Shown piece by piece: positions 1-6,458 of a stretch of 16,470 bases of DNA (the first letter of the stretch is position 1; each line of letters opens with the position of its first letter). The DNA lies in assembly GCA_902768995.1 (NCBI GenBank), contig CACXNN010000050.1, positions 1-16,470 on the forward strand, read 5' to 3'. The position numbers and the translations under genes were made by a program. This DNA is from an uncultured Eubacteriales bacterium. GTDB taxonomy: Bacteria > Bacillota > Clostridia > Christensenellales > CAG-138. Under the pieces are notes generated by a model that did no database searches, was not told where the DNA came from, and saw only the letters and a program-made list of their open reading frames with translations.

Positions 1-1
1 T

Positions 2-1711
2 TACACTGCCAAGACCAAGCTCCTTCGGGCTGAAATGAAGGAAGCGGGCGTGGCGGACGTGGACGCCAAATTCAGCATCTTCGACAAGGTCACGGCGGAG
101 GGCAGCAAGCTGGAGAGCGGCTACAACTATTCCCGTGAGCGCGCCGAGTCCATGATGAAGAACATCGAGGCGGTCCTCATCGACTCCATCGACCAGGAGC
201 CGAAGAAGGTCGCCAAGGAGATGAAGCTCATCAAGGCGGACGAGAAGAACCTCTACAATCCCTATCTGATCGACAAGGGCAAGAGCGAGCTGCCGTCGCT
301 GATGGAAGCGTTCAGCAACGCGATCCCCGAGTATGTCGCCACGGGCAAGCACGAGAAGACGGACGGCCTCCTGCGGAAGATGCAGGGGCTCCTGAAGAAG
401 GTGCTGGAGACCACCATGCCCGACTTCTACGCCATGGCGTACTGCCGGATGAACAACGCCATGCCCGCGTATCACGACGACAACGCCGCTCTGAACAGCG
501 AGATGCAGGCCATCTTCAACGAGCGCTTCCTCGACAGCTTCCACAAGGACGTGGCGGCCGGCATCGAGAATTCCAACCGGAAGTCCTTCGACAAGAAGGG
601 CAGTATCGTGGAGAGCTTGAACACCGCTCTGGAAAAGATGAGCGGCGAGGGCCGGATCGATCTGAAGGTGGCGAAGGAAGAGACCAGGAAGTGCGCCACG
701 GAGATCGAGAACGCTCTCGACAAGCTGGCCATCAACAAGGACAGTATCGCCTACACCTTCAAGTCCAGCATCACCGCGGCGGTCAACACCTACGGCGAAT
801 CCCTCCGGGTGGAGAAGCTGAAGCATCCCGGCAAGAAGGACCGTATGTTCAAGGATCGTATGGATATCGATCTCTATCAGAACAATATCCGCCTGATCCT
901 CACCCATGCCCGGGACTCCTTCCAGAATCAGCTGGACTCCGCGGAGAAGCTCAATGCGGAGGACCTGTCCAATGAAATGGTGAAGTTCCTCTGCAACGAA
1001 TCCTCCAAGCGGGTCTTCAAGGTCACGAAGCGCAAGGCACAGATCCGCGCCATCGAGCTCATGGAGGAGGTGGGCATCGCCAATGCCCGTCAGCGGTATC
1101 GCCAGTATCCCTTCGAGTTCTCCGGCGGCATGCGCCAGCGTATCGTTATCGCCATCGCTCTGGCGGCGAACCCGGACATCCTGATCTGCGACGAGCCCAC
1201 CACGGCTTTGGACGTGACGATCCAGGCCCAGATCCTAGAGCTGATCAACAAGCTGAAGGCCGAGCGCCAGCTGTCCATCATCTTCATCACCCACGATTTG
1301 GGCGTCGTGGCCAACATGGCGGACAAGATCGCCGTCATGTATGCCGGCAAGATCGTGGAATACGGCACGGCGGACGACGTCTTCTACGATCCTCGTCATC
1401 CGTACACCTGGGCCCTGCTCTCCTCCATGCCGGATCTGGACACCAAGGAGAAGCTGGACGCCATCCCGGGCACCCCGCCCAACATGATCTTCCCGCCCAA
1501 GGGCGATGCGTTTGCTGAGCGCAACAAGTACGCCATGCAGATCGACTTCGAGGAGCAGCCGCCCATGTTCAAGGTCTCGGATACCCACTATGCGGCCACG
1601 TGGCTGATGCATCCGAGCGCCCCGAAGGTGGAACCGCCCAAGATCGTTACCGATCGTATCGCACGCATGAAGAAGCTCAACGAGGAGAGCAGAGGTGATT
1701 CCAATGAGTGA
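2..1711 (+). CDS. oppD: OppD/DppD-type peptide ABC transporter ATPase, 5'-truncated, with large internal insertion
   Basis: The frame is open from base 2 to the TGA at 1709-1711, so the start lies upstream. The C-terminal half is a clear OppD/DppD ATPase: signature FSGGMRQR near nt 1118-1141, Walker B/catalytic Glu (CDEPTTALD) near 1187-1213, and an H-loop THDLGVV near 1290. In the family this subunit hydrolyses ATP to drive oligopeptide or dipeptide import on the cytoplasmic face of the membrane. The Walker A and Q-loop are not seen and must lie upstream. About 325 residues (nt 2 to about 1010), predicted helical and rich in charged residues, sit directly before the helical-subdomain motif 'AIELMEEVGI', where ordinary OppD proteins have almost nothing. 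The C-terminal tail keeps the OppD layout but replaces the usual cysteines (GDAFAERN instead of GCPFAPRC). The last 8 nt overlap oppF. It could be named DppD; the family call is secure. Confidence 0.9.
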   Translation, partial: YTAKTKLLRAEMKEAGVADVDAKFSIFDKVTAEGSKLESGYNYSRERAESMMKNIEAVLIDSIDQEPKKVAKEMKLIKADEKNLYNPYLIDKGKSELPSLMEAFSNAIPEYVATGKHEKTDGLLRKMQGLLKKVLETTMPDFYAMAYCRMNNAMPAYHDDNAALNSEMQAIFNERFLDSFHKDVAAGIENSNRKSFDKKGSIVESLNTALEKMSGEGRIDLKVAKEETRKCATEIENALDKLAINKDSIAYTFKSSITAAVNTYGESLRVEKLKHPGKKDRMFKDRMDIDLYQNNIRLILTHARDSFQNQLDSAEKLNAEDLSNEMVKFLCNESSKRVFKVTKRKAQIRAIELMEEVGIANARQRYRQYPFEFSGGMRQRIVIAIALAANPDILICDEPTTALDVTIQAQILELINKLKAERQLSIIFITHDLGVVANMADKIAVMYAGKIVEYGTADDVFYDPRHPYTWALLSSMPDLDTKEKLDAIPGTPPNMIFPPKGDAFAERNKYAMQIDFEEQPPMFKVSDTHYAATWLMHPSAPKVEPPKIVTDRIARMKKLNEESRGDSNE

Positions 1712-2816
1712 AAACGTGACCACGAAAGAGAAGGGCAACAAGCTGGACGCCATGCTGCGCGTGGACAACTACACGCCGGAATTCGATCCGGAAAAGGAAC
1801 CGATCCTTCGCGTTGAGCATCTCAAACAGTACTTCAAGAGCACCAAGGCGGTGGACGACGTGAGCTTCACCATCAAAAAGGGTGAGGTGTTCGGCCTCGT
1901 GGGCGAGTCCGGCTGCGGCAAGACCACCACCGGCCGTTCGATCATCGGCCTGTACGACATCACGGACGGCGACGTCTTCTTCCGCGGCAAGCGCATCGGC
2001 ATGGGCGTGGACGCCATGAAGCGCTGGAAGAAGAAGTACGCGGCGGCAAAAGCCGCCGGCGACGCCAAGGCCATGGCGGAGCTGAAGAAGGACAAGGAGA
2101 TCCACAGCCAGCTCATGACCAAGATCCAGATGATCTTCCAGGACCCGGTGGGTTCCTTGGACCCCCGCATGACGGTCCGCGAGATCATCGCGGAAGGCCT
2201 GAAGATCCGCGGCATCCGCGACAAGCAGTTCATCGACGAGCGCGTGGCGGAGGTGCTGGAAAAGGTGGGCCTGGTCCCGGAGCACGCGGAGCGGTATCCC
2301 CATGAGTTCTCCGGCGGCCAGCGGCAGCGTATCGGCATCGCTCGCGCCATCATCCTGCAGCCCGATCTCATTATCGCGGACGAACCTATCAGCGCCTTGG
2401 ACGTTTCCATTCAGGCGCAGGTCATCAACCTGATGAACGACCTCAGAGACGAGATGGGCCTGACGATCATGTTCATCGCCCATGACCTTTCCGTGGTCAA
2501 GTACTTCTCCGATCGTATCGGCGTCATGTACTTCGGCAAGATGGTGGAGCTGGCGGATTCCGACGAGCTGTTCGCCCATCCCATGCATCCGTATACGAGA
2601 TCGCTCCTTTCCGCCATCCCGCTGCCCGACCCGAACTACGAGAAGCGCCGCAAGCGTATCACCTACGTGCCCTCCCTGACCCATGACTACTCGAAGGAAG
2701 GTCCGGAGTTCAAGGAGGTCGTTCCCAACCACTTCGTGCTGTGCAACACGGCGGAGTGCGAGAAGTATCGTCAGGAGATAGCCGAGATCGATGCGAAGAC
2801 TAAGAATAACGGATGA
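1704..2816 (+). CDS. oppF: OppF/DppF-type peptide ABC transporter ATPase
   Basis: This 370-residue ATPase is the second nucleotide-binding subunit of an oligopeptide/dipeptide importer. All motifs are present: Walker A GESGCGKTT at residues 67-75, Q-loop MIFQDP at 143-148, signature FSGGQRQR from residue 202, Walker B ADEPISALD with D226/E227, and H-loop H260. The start is taken as ATG 1704 rather than GTG 1695 because AGAGGTG (1691-1697) lies 6 nt before it. The gene overlaps the end of oppD, and the pair is expected to act as a heterodimer. The Walker A to Q-loop distance (73 residues) is roughly 28-30 residues longer than usual, owing to a basic helical insert around residues 105-135. The tail retains 'HFVLCNTAEC' but not the full cysteine cluster of many homologues. 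The substrate-binding protein and permeases are not in the window. Confidence 0.93.
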   Translation: MSENVTTKEKGNKLDAMLRVDNYTPEFDPEKEPILRVEHLKQYFKSTKAVDDVSFTIKKGEVFGLVGESGCGKTTTGRSIIGLYDITDGDVFFRGKRIGMGVDAMKRWKKKYAAAKAAGDAKAMAELKKDKEIHSQLMTKIQMIFQDPVGSLDPRMTVREIIAEGLKIRGIRDKQFIDERVAEVLEKVGLVPEHAERYPHEFSGGQRQRIGIARAIILQPDLIIADEPISALDVSIQAQVINLMNDLRDEMGLTIMFIAHDLSVVKYFSDRIGVMYFGKMVELADSDELFAHPMHPYTRSLLSAIPLPDPNYEKRRKRITYVPSLTHDYSKEGPEFKEVVPNHFVLCNTAECEKYRQEIAEIDAKTKNNG

Positions 2817-3222
2817 TCACCCCTGGCTGCGGTATGTCCTGGCCATCGCCGTAGGGCTGCTGCTGGCGCTCACCGTCTGTTTTGCAAGGGATATCTTTCA
2901 CGAAACGGACGTCGCGCTGATCGTCCGCTACCTGAGCGACGCGTTCCTGGTGCCGGGCGTGCTGCTGACGGGGATCGGCCTGCTCTCCTTCCTGAAGAAG
3001 GAGGGGACCTACGACGGGCTCACGTACAGCTTCCATTCCATGCGGATGGCGTCGGCCAGGCGGTTCAGCGACGAGGCCCACGACGACATGGCCCGGACCT
3101 ACTACGACTACAAGCAGAGCGTCAAGGCCAAGCGGAAGGTCGCCTGGCACCTGATCATCGTTGGCGGCGTGTTCCTGCTGGCAGCGATCGTGCTGACCAT
3201 CGTCTTTCTCAAGGCGTTCTGA
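2791..3222 (+). CDS. small membrane protein, DUF3899-like
   Basis: A 143-residue protein with three hydrophobic segments: about residues 15-31, 45-68 and 119-140. A polar stretch of about 50 residues, rich in Arg, Asp and Tyr, lies between the second and third. Size and layout match the DUF3899 family of Firmicutes, whose function is unknown; this is recognition by eye. The ATG at 2791 overlaps the end of oppF by 26 nt, with CAGGAGA (2772-2778) upstream at a rather long spacing, so translation may be coupled to oppF. It closes the transporter operon and is followed by a hairpin terminator. Linkage suggests, but does not prove, a role with the peptide transporter. Confidence 0.72.
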   Translation: MRRLRITDDHPWLRYVLAIAVGLLLALTVCFARDIFHETDVALIVRYLSDAFLVPGVLLTGIGLLSFLKKEGTYDGLTYSFHSMRMASARRFSDEAHDDMARTYYDYKQSVKAKRKVAWHLIIVGGVFLLAAIVLTIVFLKAF

Positions 3223-3247
3223 ATCATCGATCCAAACAGAAAACAGA

Positions 3248-3279
3248 CCCTGCGCCAAGCGACGCAGGGCCTGCTTTTT
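3248..3279 (+). terminator. intrinsic terminator of the opp operon
   Basis: CCCTGCG (3248-3254) and CGCAGGG (3263-3269) form a perfect 7-bp stem with an 8-nt loop. It is followed by CCTGC and five T (3275-3279). It lies 26 nt after the DUF3899-like stop and separates the transporter operon from the next promoter. Confidence 0.65.
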
Positions 3280-3331
3280 ATGTGGCGCCTCGGTCCGTCG
3301 AAATATATACCATGATTTGCCAACAAGGGGG

Positions 3332-3360
3332 TTGACAGATCGGTTTATTTACGATAAACT
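3332..3360 (+). promoter_or_regulatory. sigma-A-type promoter of the DUF6273-BlaI-M56 operon
   Basis: A perfect -35 TTGACA (3332-3337) is followed after 17 nt by TAAACT (3355-3360, 4 of 6 matches to TATAAT). The start of transcription is expected near 3367. The -10 shares bases with the right arm of palindrome 1, so a bound protein would block polymerase. Confidence 0.7.
3343..3359 (+). promoter_or_regulatory. palindromic operator 1, candidate BlaI-family site
   Basis: GTTTATTTACGATAAAC is an inverted repeat with perfect 6-bp arms (GTTTAT/ATAAAC) and a 5-nt centre. It lies between -35 and -10 and overlaps the -10. A BlaI-family repressor is encoded in the operon it controls, so autoregulation is the natural inference. 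The half-site is not the classical TACA/TGTA. Confidence 0.6.
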
Positions 3361-3368
3361 TCAGATAA

Positions 3369-3387
3369 GGTTTATTGATGGTAAACC
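3369..3387 (+). promoter_or_regulatory. palindromic operator 2, candidate BlaI-family site
   Basis: GGTTTATTGATGGTAAACC has perfect 6-bp arms (GGTTTA/TAAACC) around a 7-nt centre. Its 17-nt core matches operator 1 at 13 of 17 positions, with centres 27 nt apart. It covers the expected transcription start region and ends right before the ribosome-binding site AAGGAGGTG (3388-3396). Confidence 0.6.
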
Positions 3388-3402
3388 AAGGAGGTGCCAG
3401 TC

Positions 3403-4692
3403 ATGGATGCAAGAGAACAGATGCCGGCCGAGGAGCAGGAACGGATCTATCAAAACGCGCTGCTGCTGATCGATGGAGACCTTTACGCGGAAGCAGCCGA
3501 CGAGCTGGCCCGCATCCCCGAGTATAGGGACGCCGCCCAGAAAAGGATCGAATGCGAGGAGAGGAAGGCGACGAAGCGCCTGGACGAGATATACGAGGAA
3601 GCCGACAAGGCCGCCGCCAATATGAACGTGCGGAGCCAGGAGAAGGCGATCCAGATCTTCGAGCGCATCCCCGGCTACCGGGATGCGGACGAGCGCATCC
3701 AGCAGGCAAAGCGCACCATCGAGGAGATCATTCGGAAGGAACGGGCGGATCGGGAGGAAGCCATCCGCGCCGCGAAGCAGCGGGAGAAGGAACGGAAGAA
3801 GCGCATCAAGCGGATCATTTTGGGCGCCGTGGGCGTGGTACTTGCGGCCGCCGCCTGCTTCGTCGGCGCGTCCCTGTACAAGAAGTACGCCGTTCCCGCC
3901 CTGCAGTACCGTCGGGGCGTGGCGCAGATGGAGGCCGGCGCCTACGACGACGCGTATCGGACGCTGCACGGCATGAACTACCAGGACAGCAGCGATCTCA
4001 TCTTTCAAATCGCCAAGGATCGGCTGAACAACGCCGAGATCGGCTCCACCGTTTTGTTCGGCGCGTACCCCCAGGGCCCCATCACGTCGGAGGAGAAGGA
4101 CCCCGTCGAATGGATCGTACTGGACAGGGACGGCAGCAAGCTGATGCTGATCACCAAATACGCGGTGGATGCCCTCCCCTACATGCGATACTCCTTCGAA
4201 AAGGAGCATACGCCCGTCACGTGGCGGACGTGCCTGCTGCGCCAATGGCTGAACGACACGTTTTTGGAAACGGCCTTCGATCCGGGGGAGGTACGGATGC
4301 TGAAGCGGACGAGGCTGAAAAAAACGGACGGCTCCTACGACACTACGGATAGGGTCTTCCTGTTGAGCGTACAGGAAGCTAAAACGTATTTTCCCACCGA
4401 TGAGGACCGCAAGTGCACCGCTACCAAGTACGCCATCGGGTTCGGCGCCTATCGTAGCAGCGTCGAGCACACCTGCCTGTGGTGGCTGCGCACGCCCATC
4501 TATTCCGAGAGCAACATGACGGAGCAGGTGCAGGTGGCCGATGAATCCTATATAACGTACCGCATCGCCTGCGTCGGCACCTCCGGCCAGATCGTCAGCG
4601 TGGGCCACGGGGTCCTGAACAGCGGATACGGGGTGCGTCCCGTGATCTGGGTGGATACCGAGGCGACCGCGGAGCTGCCCCTGCCCAAATAA
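3403..4692 (+). CDS. single-pass membrane protein with repeats and a DUF6273 domain
   Basis: A 429-residue protein starting at ATG 3403, 6 nt after AAGGAGGTG. The N-terminal part (about 1-137) has no signal peptide and is highly charged. It carries two TPR-like units with the pattern 'YxxAxxxLxxIPEYRDA', near residues 28-45 and 78-96. One membrane segment follows (about 138-159). A related third unit (YRRGVAQMEAGAYDDAYRTL) comes next, then a domain from about residue 213 to the end. That domain matches DUF6273 as I know it: 'VLFGAYPQG', 'VEWIVLDRDGSKLMLITKYAVDALPY', 'LRQWLNDTF', 'VFLLSVQEAKTYF', 'WWLRTP' and 'GYGVRPVIWV'. With the N-terminus inside, the DUF6273 domain would be outside the cell. 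The function of DUF6273 is unknown. As the first gene of a BlaI/M56 operon it is a likely output or signal partner of that circuit. Confidence 0.85.
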   Translation: MDAREQMPAEEQERIYQNALLLIDGDLYAEAADELARIPEYRDAAQKRIECEERKATKRLDEIYEEADKAAANMNVRSQEKAIQIFERIPGYRDADERIQQAKRTIEEIIRKERADREEAIRAAKQREKERKKRIKRIILGAVGVVLAAAACFVGASLYKKYAVPALQYRRGVAQMEAGAYDDAYRTLHGMNYQDSSDLIFQIAKDRLNNAEIGSTVLFGAYPQGPITSEEKDPVEWIVLDRDGSKLMLITKYAVDALPYMRYSFEKEHTPVTWRTCLLRQWLNDTFLETAFDPGEVRMLKRTRLKKTDGSYDTTDRVFLLSVQEAKTYFPTDEDRKCTATKYAIGFGAYRSSVEHTCLWWLRTPIYSESNMTEQVQVADESYITYRIACVGTSGQIVSVGHGVLNSGYGVRPVIWVDTEATAELPLPK

Positions 4693-4734
4693 GGAACCAA
4701 AACGCGAAATCGAATGCAGGGAGAGAGATCGGAT

Positions 4735-5106
4735 ATGGAACAACTGGTACTTGGAGAGGTTCAGGAACGATTTGCGAAGATCGTTTGGGCGAATGCGCCG
4801 ATTCCGTCGGGGGAGCTGGTGAAACTCTGCGAGAAGGAGCTGTGCTGGAAAAAGCCCACGACCTATACCGTGTTGCGCAAGCTTTGTGAACGCGGATTGT
4901 TTGAAAACGTCAACGGCATCGTCAGGGTCCGCGTTTCTAAGGAATCCTTTTACGCGGCGCAGAGCGAGCAGCTCATCAACAGCTCGTTCAACGGTTCTCT
5001 TCCGGCGTTTCTGACCGCGTTTACCGCGCAGAAGGGGCTGTCGGACCAGGATGCGAACGAGATCATTCGCATGATCGAAGCGTATCGAAAGGAGAACGGC
5101 AAATGA
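4735..5106 (+). CDS. BlaI/MecI/CopY-family transcriptional repressor
   Basis: A 123-residue protein with the winged-helix layout of BlaI/MecI: an N-terminal helix 'LGEVQERFAKIVWA', then the recognition region 'SGELVKLCEKELCWKKPTTYTVLRKLCERGLFE', then a C-terminal dimerisation part ending near 'GLSDQDANEIIRMIEAYRKE'. In the family the dimer represses its own operon and is inactivated by proteolysis set off by the membrane peptidase encoded next to it. ATG 4735 is preferred over the in-frame ATG 4714 because the purine-rich CAGGGAGAGAG (4717-4727) stands just before it and BlaI proteins usually begin this close to the first helix. It lies 42 nt after the DUF6273 gene, and its stop overlaps the next start (ATGA at 5103-5106). 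The two palindromes at 3343-3387 are its probable targets. Confidence 0.9.
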   Translation: MEQLVLGEVQERFAKIVWANAPIPSGELVKLCEKELCWKKPTTYTVLRKLCERGLFENVNGIVRVRVSKESFYAAQSEQLINSSFNGSLPAFLTAFTAQKGLSDQDANEIIRMIEAYRKENGK

Positions 5107-6239
5107 GCTCGTGCTTTCTGAAGGTGTTGAACATAAGCATCACGGCAGGCTGGCTGGTGCTGGCCGTCGTGCTGCTGCGGTTCGCCCTGAGGAAAGCGCC
5201 GAAATGGGTGTGCTGTATGCTGTGGGGGCTGGTCGCGCTGCGTTTGGTGCTGCCGTTCACGATTGAAAGCCGATTCTCCCTGCTCCCCAGCGGGGAACCG
5301 GTCCAAACGGGATCCGCAACGGCGGCCTCGGCGGCGAATTTGCAGACCGCAACCGTCCCCCATGAGCAGATCGTGCTGCACAGTGGGTTCGCCGCGGTCG
5401 ATGACGCAGTGAATTCGGTCATGACAACGGCAGGAACGGATACGATCGCATCGATCCAGAGGGCGGCGGCGTGGATCTGGCTCATGGGCGTCGGCGCCAT
5501 GCTGCTGTATGCCACCGTCAGTTTCTTGCACATGAAACACAAGGTGCGTGCGTCGATCGAGAAGGAACGGAACGTTTACGTCTGCGACGATGTGGTCAGT
5601 CCCTTTATTCTGGGCGCTATCCGCCCGGCGATCTATTTGCCCTCCGGGCTCGACGAGAAGAGCCGCGCGCATGTTTTGGCCCATGAACGCGCGCATATCC
5701 AACGTCTGGATCATCTCATAAAGCCGCTGGGCTTCCTGCTGCTTTCGATCCATTGGTTCAATCCGCTGATCTGGTTCGCGTTCGTTCTGTTCAGCCGCGA
5801 CATCGAGTTTGCCTGCGATGAAAAGGTCATCGCGCGGCTTGACGTGGAAGGCAGAGCGGCCTATTCCCATACACTGCTCGCGTTCAGCCGCCTCGGCAAG
5901 GCGATCACGGTCTGTCCGGTCGCGTTCGGCGAAGTCGGCGTCAAAGAGCGCGTCAAGTCGGTCCTGGGGTATAAAAAGCCCGCGATATGGGTCGTTCTGG
6001 TCGCGCTGATCGCCGGCGCTGCCGTCGCCGTTTGCTTTTTGACGGCTCCAACGCCTGCACAGACGGCTCAATTGTATGTGGAAGATGCTCCCTTGCCCTC
6101 GTACGAGCGGCCGTGGCCGAAGGAGCCCGTCAAAGGCGGCGGGGAAAACGAGGTGCAGCCGGAGCCGGAGCCGGAGAGACCAACAGCCATTCTGAATCTG
6201 CTGACGTGTGTCGATCAGCAATGCATCGAAGCGGATTGA
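5103..6239 (+). CDS. M56-family (BlaR1-like) membrane metallopeptidase
   Basis: A 378-residue membrane protein. Membrane segments are near residues 10-27, 36-53 and 120-140, with another near 295-315. The zinc site is HERAH at 194-198 with E235 in 'RDIEFACDEK' as the likely third ligand. The surrounding text ('LGFLLLSIHWFNPLIW', 'SPFILGAIRPAIYLPSGL') is typical of the BlaR1/MecR1 peptidase M56 domain. In BlaR1 a penicillin-sensing domain follows the peptidase. Here only about 65 residues follow the last membrane segment, a Glu/Pro-rich tail ('EVQPEPEPERP') ending 'CVDQQCIEAD', so no beta-lactam sensor is present and the signal is unknown. The start overlaps the repressor stop (ATGA), indicating translational coupling. 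It should cleave or trigger cleavage of the repressor, inducing the whole operon. Confidence 0.9.
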   Translation: MSSCFLKVLNISITAGWLVLAVVLLRFALRKAPKWVCCMLWGLVALRLVLPFTIESRFSLLPSGEPVQTGSATAASAANLQTATVPHEQIVLHSGFAAVDDAVNSVMTTAGTDTIASIQRAAAWIWLMGVGAMLLYATVSFLHMKHKVRASIEKERNVYVCDDVVSPFILGAIRPAIYLPSGLDEKSRAHVLAHERAHIQRLDHLIKPLGFLLLSIHWFNPLIWFAFVLFSRDIEFACDEKVIARLDVEGRAAYSHTLLAFSRLGKAITVCPVAFGEVGVKERVKSVLGYKKPAIWVVLVALIAGAAVAVCFLTAPTPAQTAQLYVEDAPLPSYERPWPKEPVKGGGENEVQPEPEPERPTAILNLLTCVDQQCIEAD

Positions 6240-6314
6240 CCGGCTCAAGCATATAAAAGGGGCGGCGGCTCTTTGCTGCAAACGGATCCTATCCGACGCA
6301 AAATCCGGCAGGCA

Positions 6315-6359
6315 TCGTCCTGTTCGGCCCGATGAGGCCGGACGGGACGACGTTTTTTT
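6315..6359 (+). terminator. strong intrinsic terminator after the M56 gene
   Basis: A continuous 15-bp stem (6315-6329 with 6336-6350, including two G-T pairs) closes a 6-nt loop CGATGA and is followed by CG and seven T (6353-6359). It ends the BlaI/M56 operon. Bases 6240-6314 before it hold no other feature that I can see. Confidence 0.88.
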
Positions 6360-6370
6360 ATTTACCTGTT

Positions 6371-6403
6371 ACAAATGATATATATTTGTTTCCCTTTGGA
6401 AAC
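6371..6403 (+). promoter_or_regulatory. two adjoining palindromes upstream of the M32 promoter
   Basis: ACAAAT (6371-6376) and ATTTGT (6384-6389) form a 6-bp inverted repeat around GATATAT. It adjoins a second 6-bp repeat, GTTTCC (6388-6393) and GGAAAC (6398-6403), around CTTT. Both sit between the previous terminator and the -35 at 6409. They may be operators; which protein binds is not shown by the sequence. Confidence 0.35.
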
Positions 6404-6408
6404 CCCCC

Positions 6409-6436
6409 TTGCGCTTTGTAGGAGCCGTGTTACAAT
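6409..6436 (+). promoter_or_regulatory. promoter of the M32-glnA-glsA operon
   Basis: TTGCGC (6409-6414), a 16-nt spacer and TACAAT (6431-6436, 5 of 6 to TATAAT) form a sigma-A-like promoter with a start expected near 6443. The in-frame ATG at 6435 falls inside the -10, so it cannot be the translation start from this promoter; ATG 6459 can. Confidence 0.6.
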
Positions 6437-6458
6437 GTACCCGGGGGAAAATGCAGCC

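Noticed and set aside
1677..2732. Long minus-strand open frame opposite oppF
   Set aside because: The plus strand has all ABC ATPase motifs here. The antisense frame is a product of high GC, with a repetitive His/Val/Asp-rich translation and no family features.
3361..4743. 460-codon minus-strand open frame opposite the DUF6273 gene
   Set aside because: It runs through the promoter and operators and shows no recognisable motif, while the plus-strand gene has a proper RBS, domains and operon context.
4950..6281. 443-codon minus-strand open frame opposite the repressor and M56 genes
   Set aside because: It spans two real genes with clear motifs on the other strand; its Arg/Asp/Gln-rich translation is typical of a shadow.
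6240..6360. Possible riboswitch or attenuator leader before the M32 gene
   Set aside because: The strong hairpin with T run belongs to the end of the M56 transcript, and the M32 promoter lies downstream of it, so it is not a leader of that gene.
6375..6458. Earlier in-frame starts for the M32 carboxypeptidase (ATG 6375 and ATG 6435)
   Set aside because: 6375 lies upstream of the promoter and 6435 lies inside the -10; the extra residues do not belong to the family.
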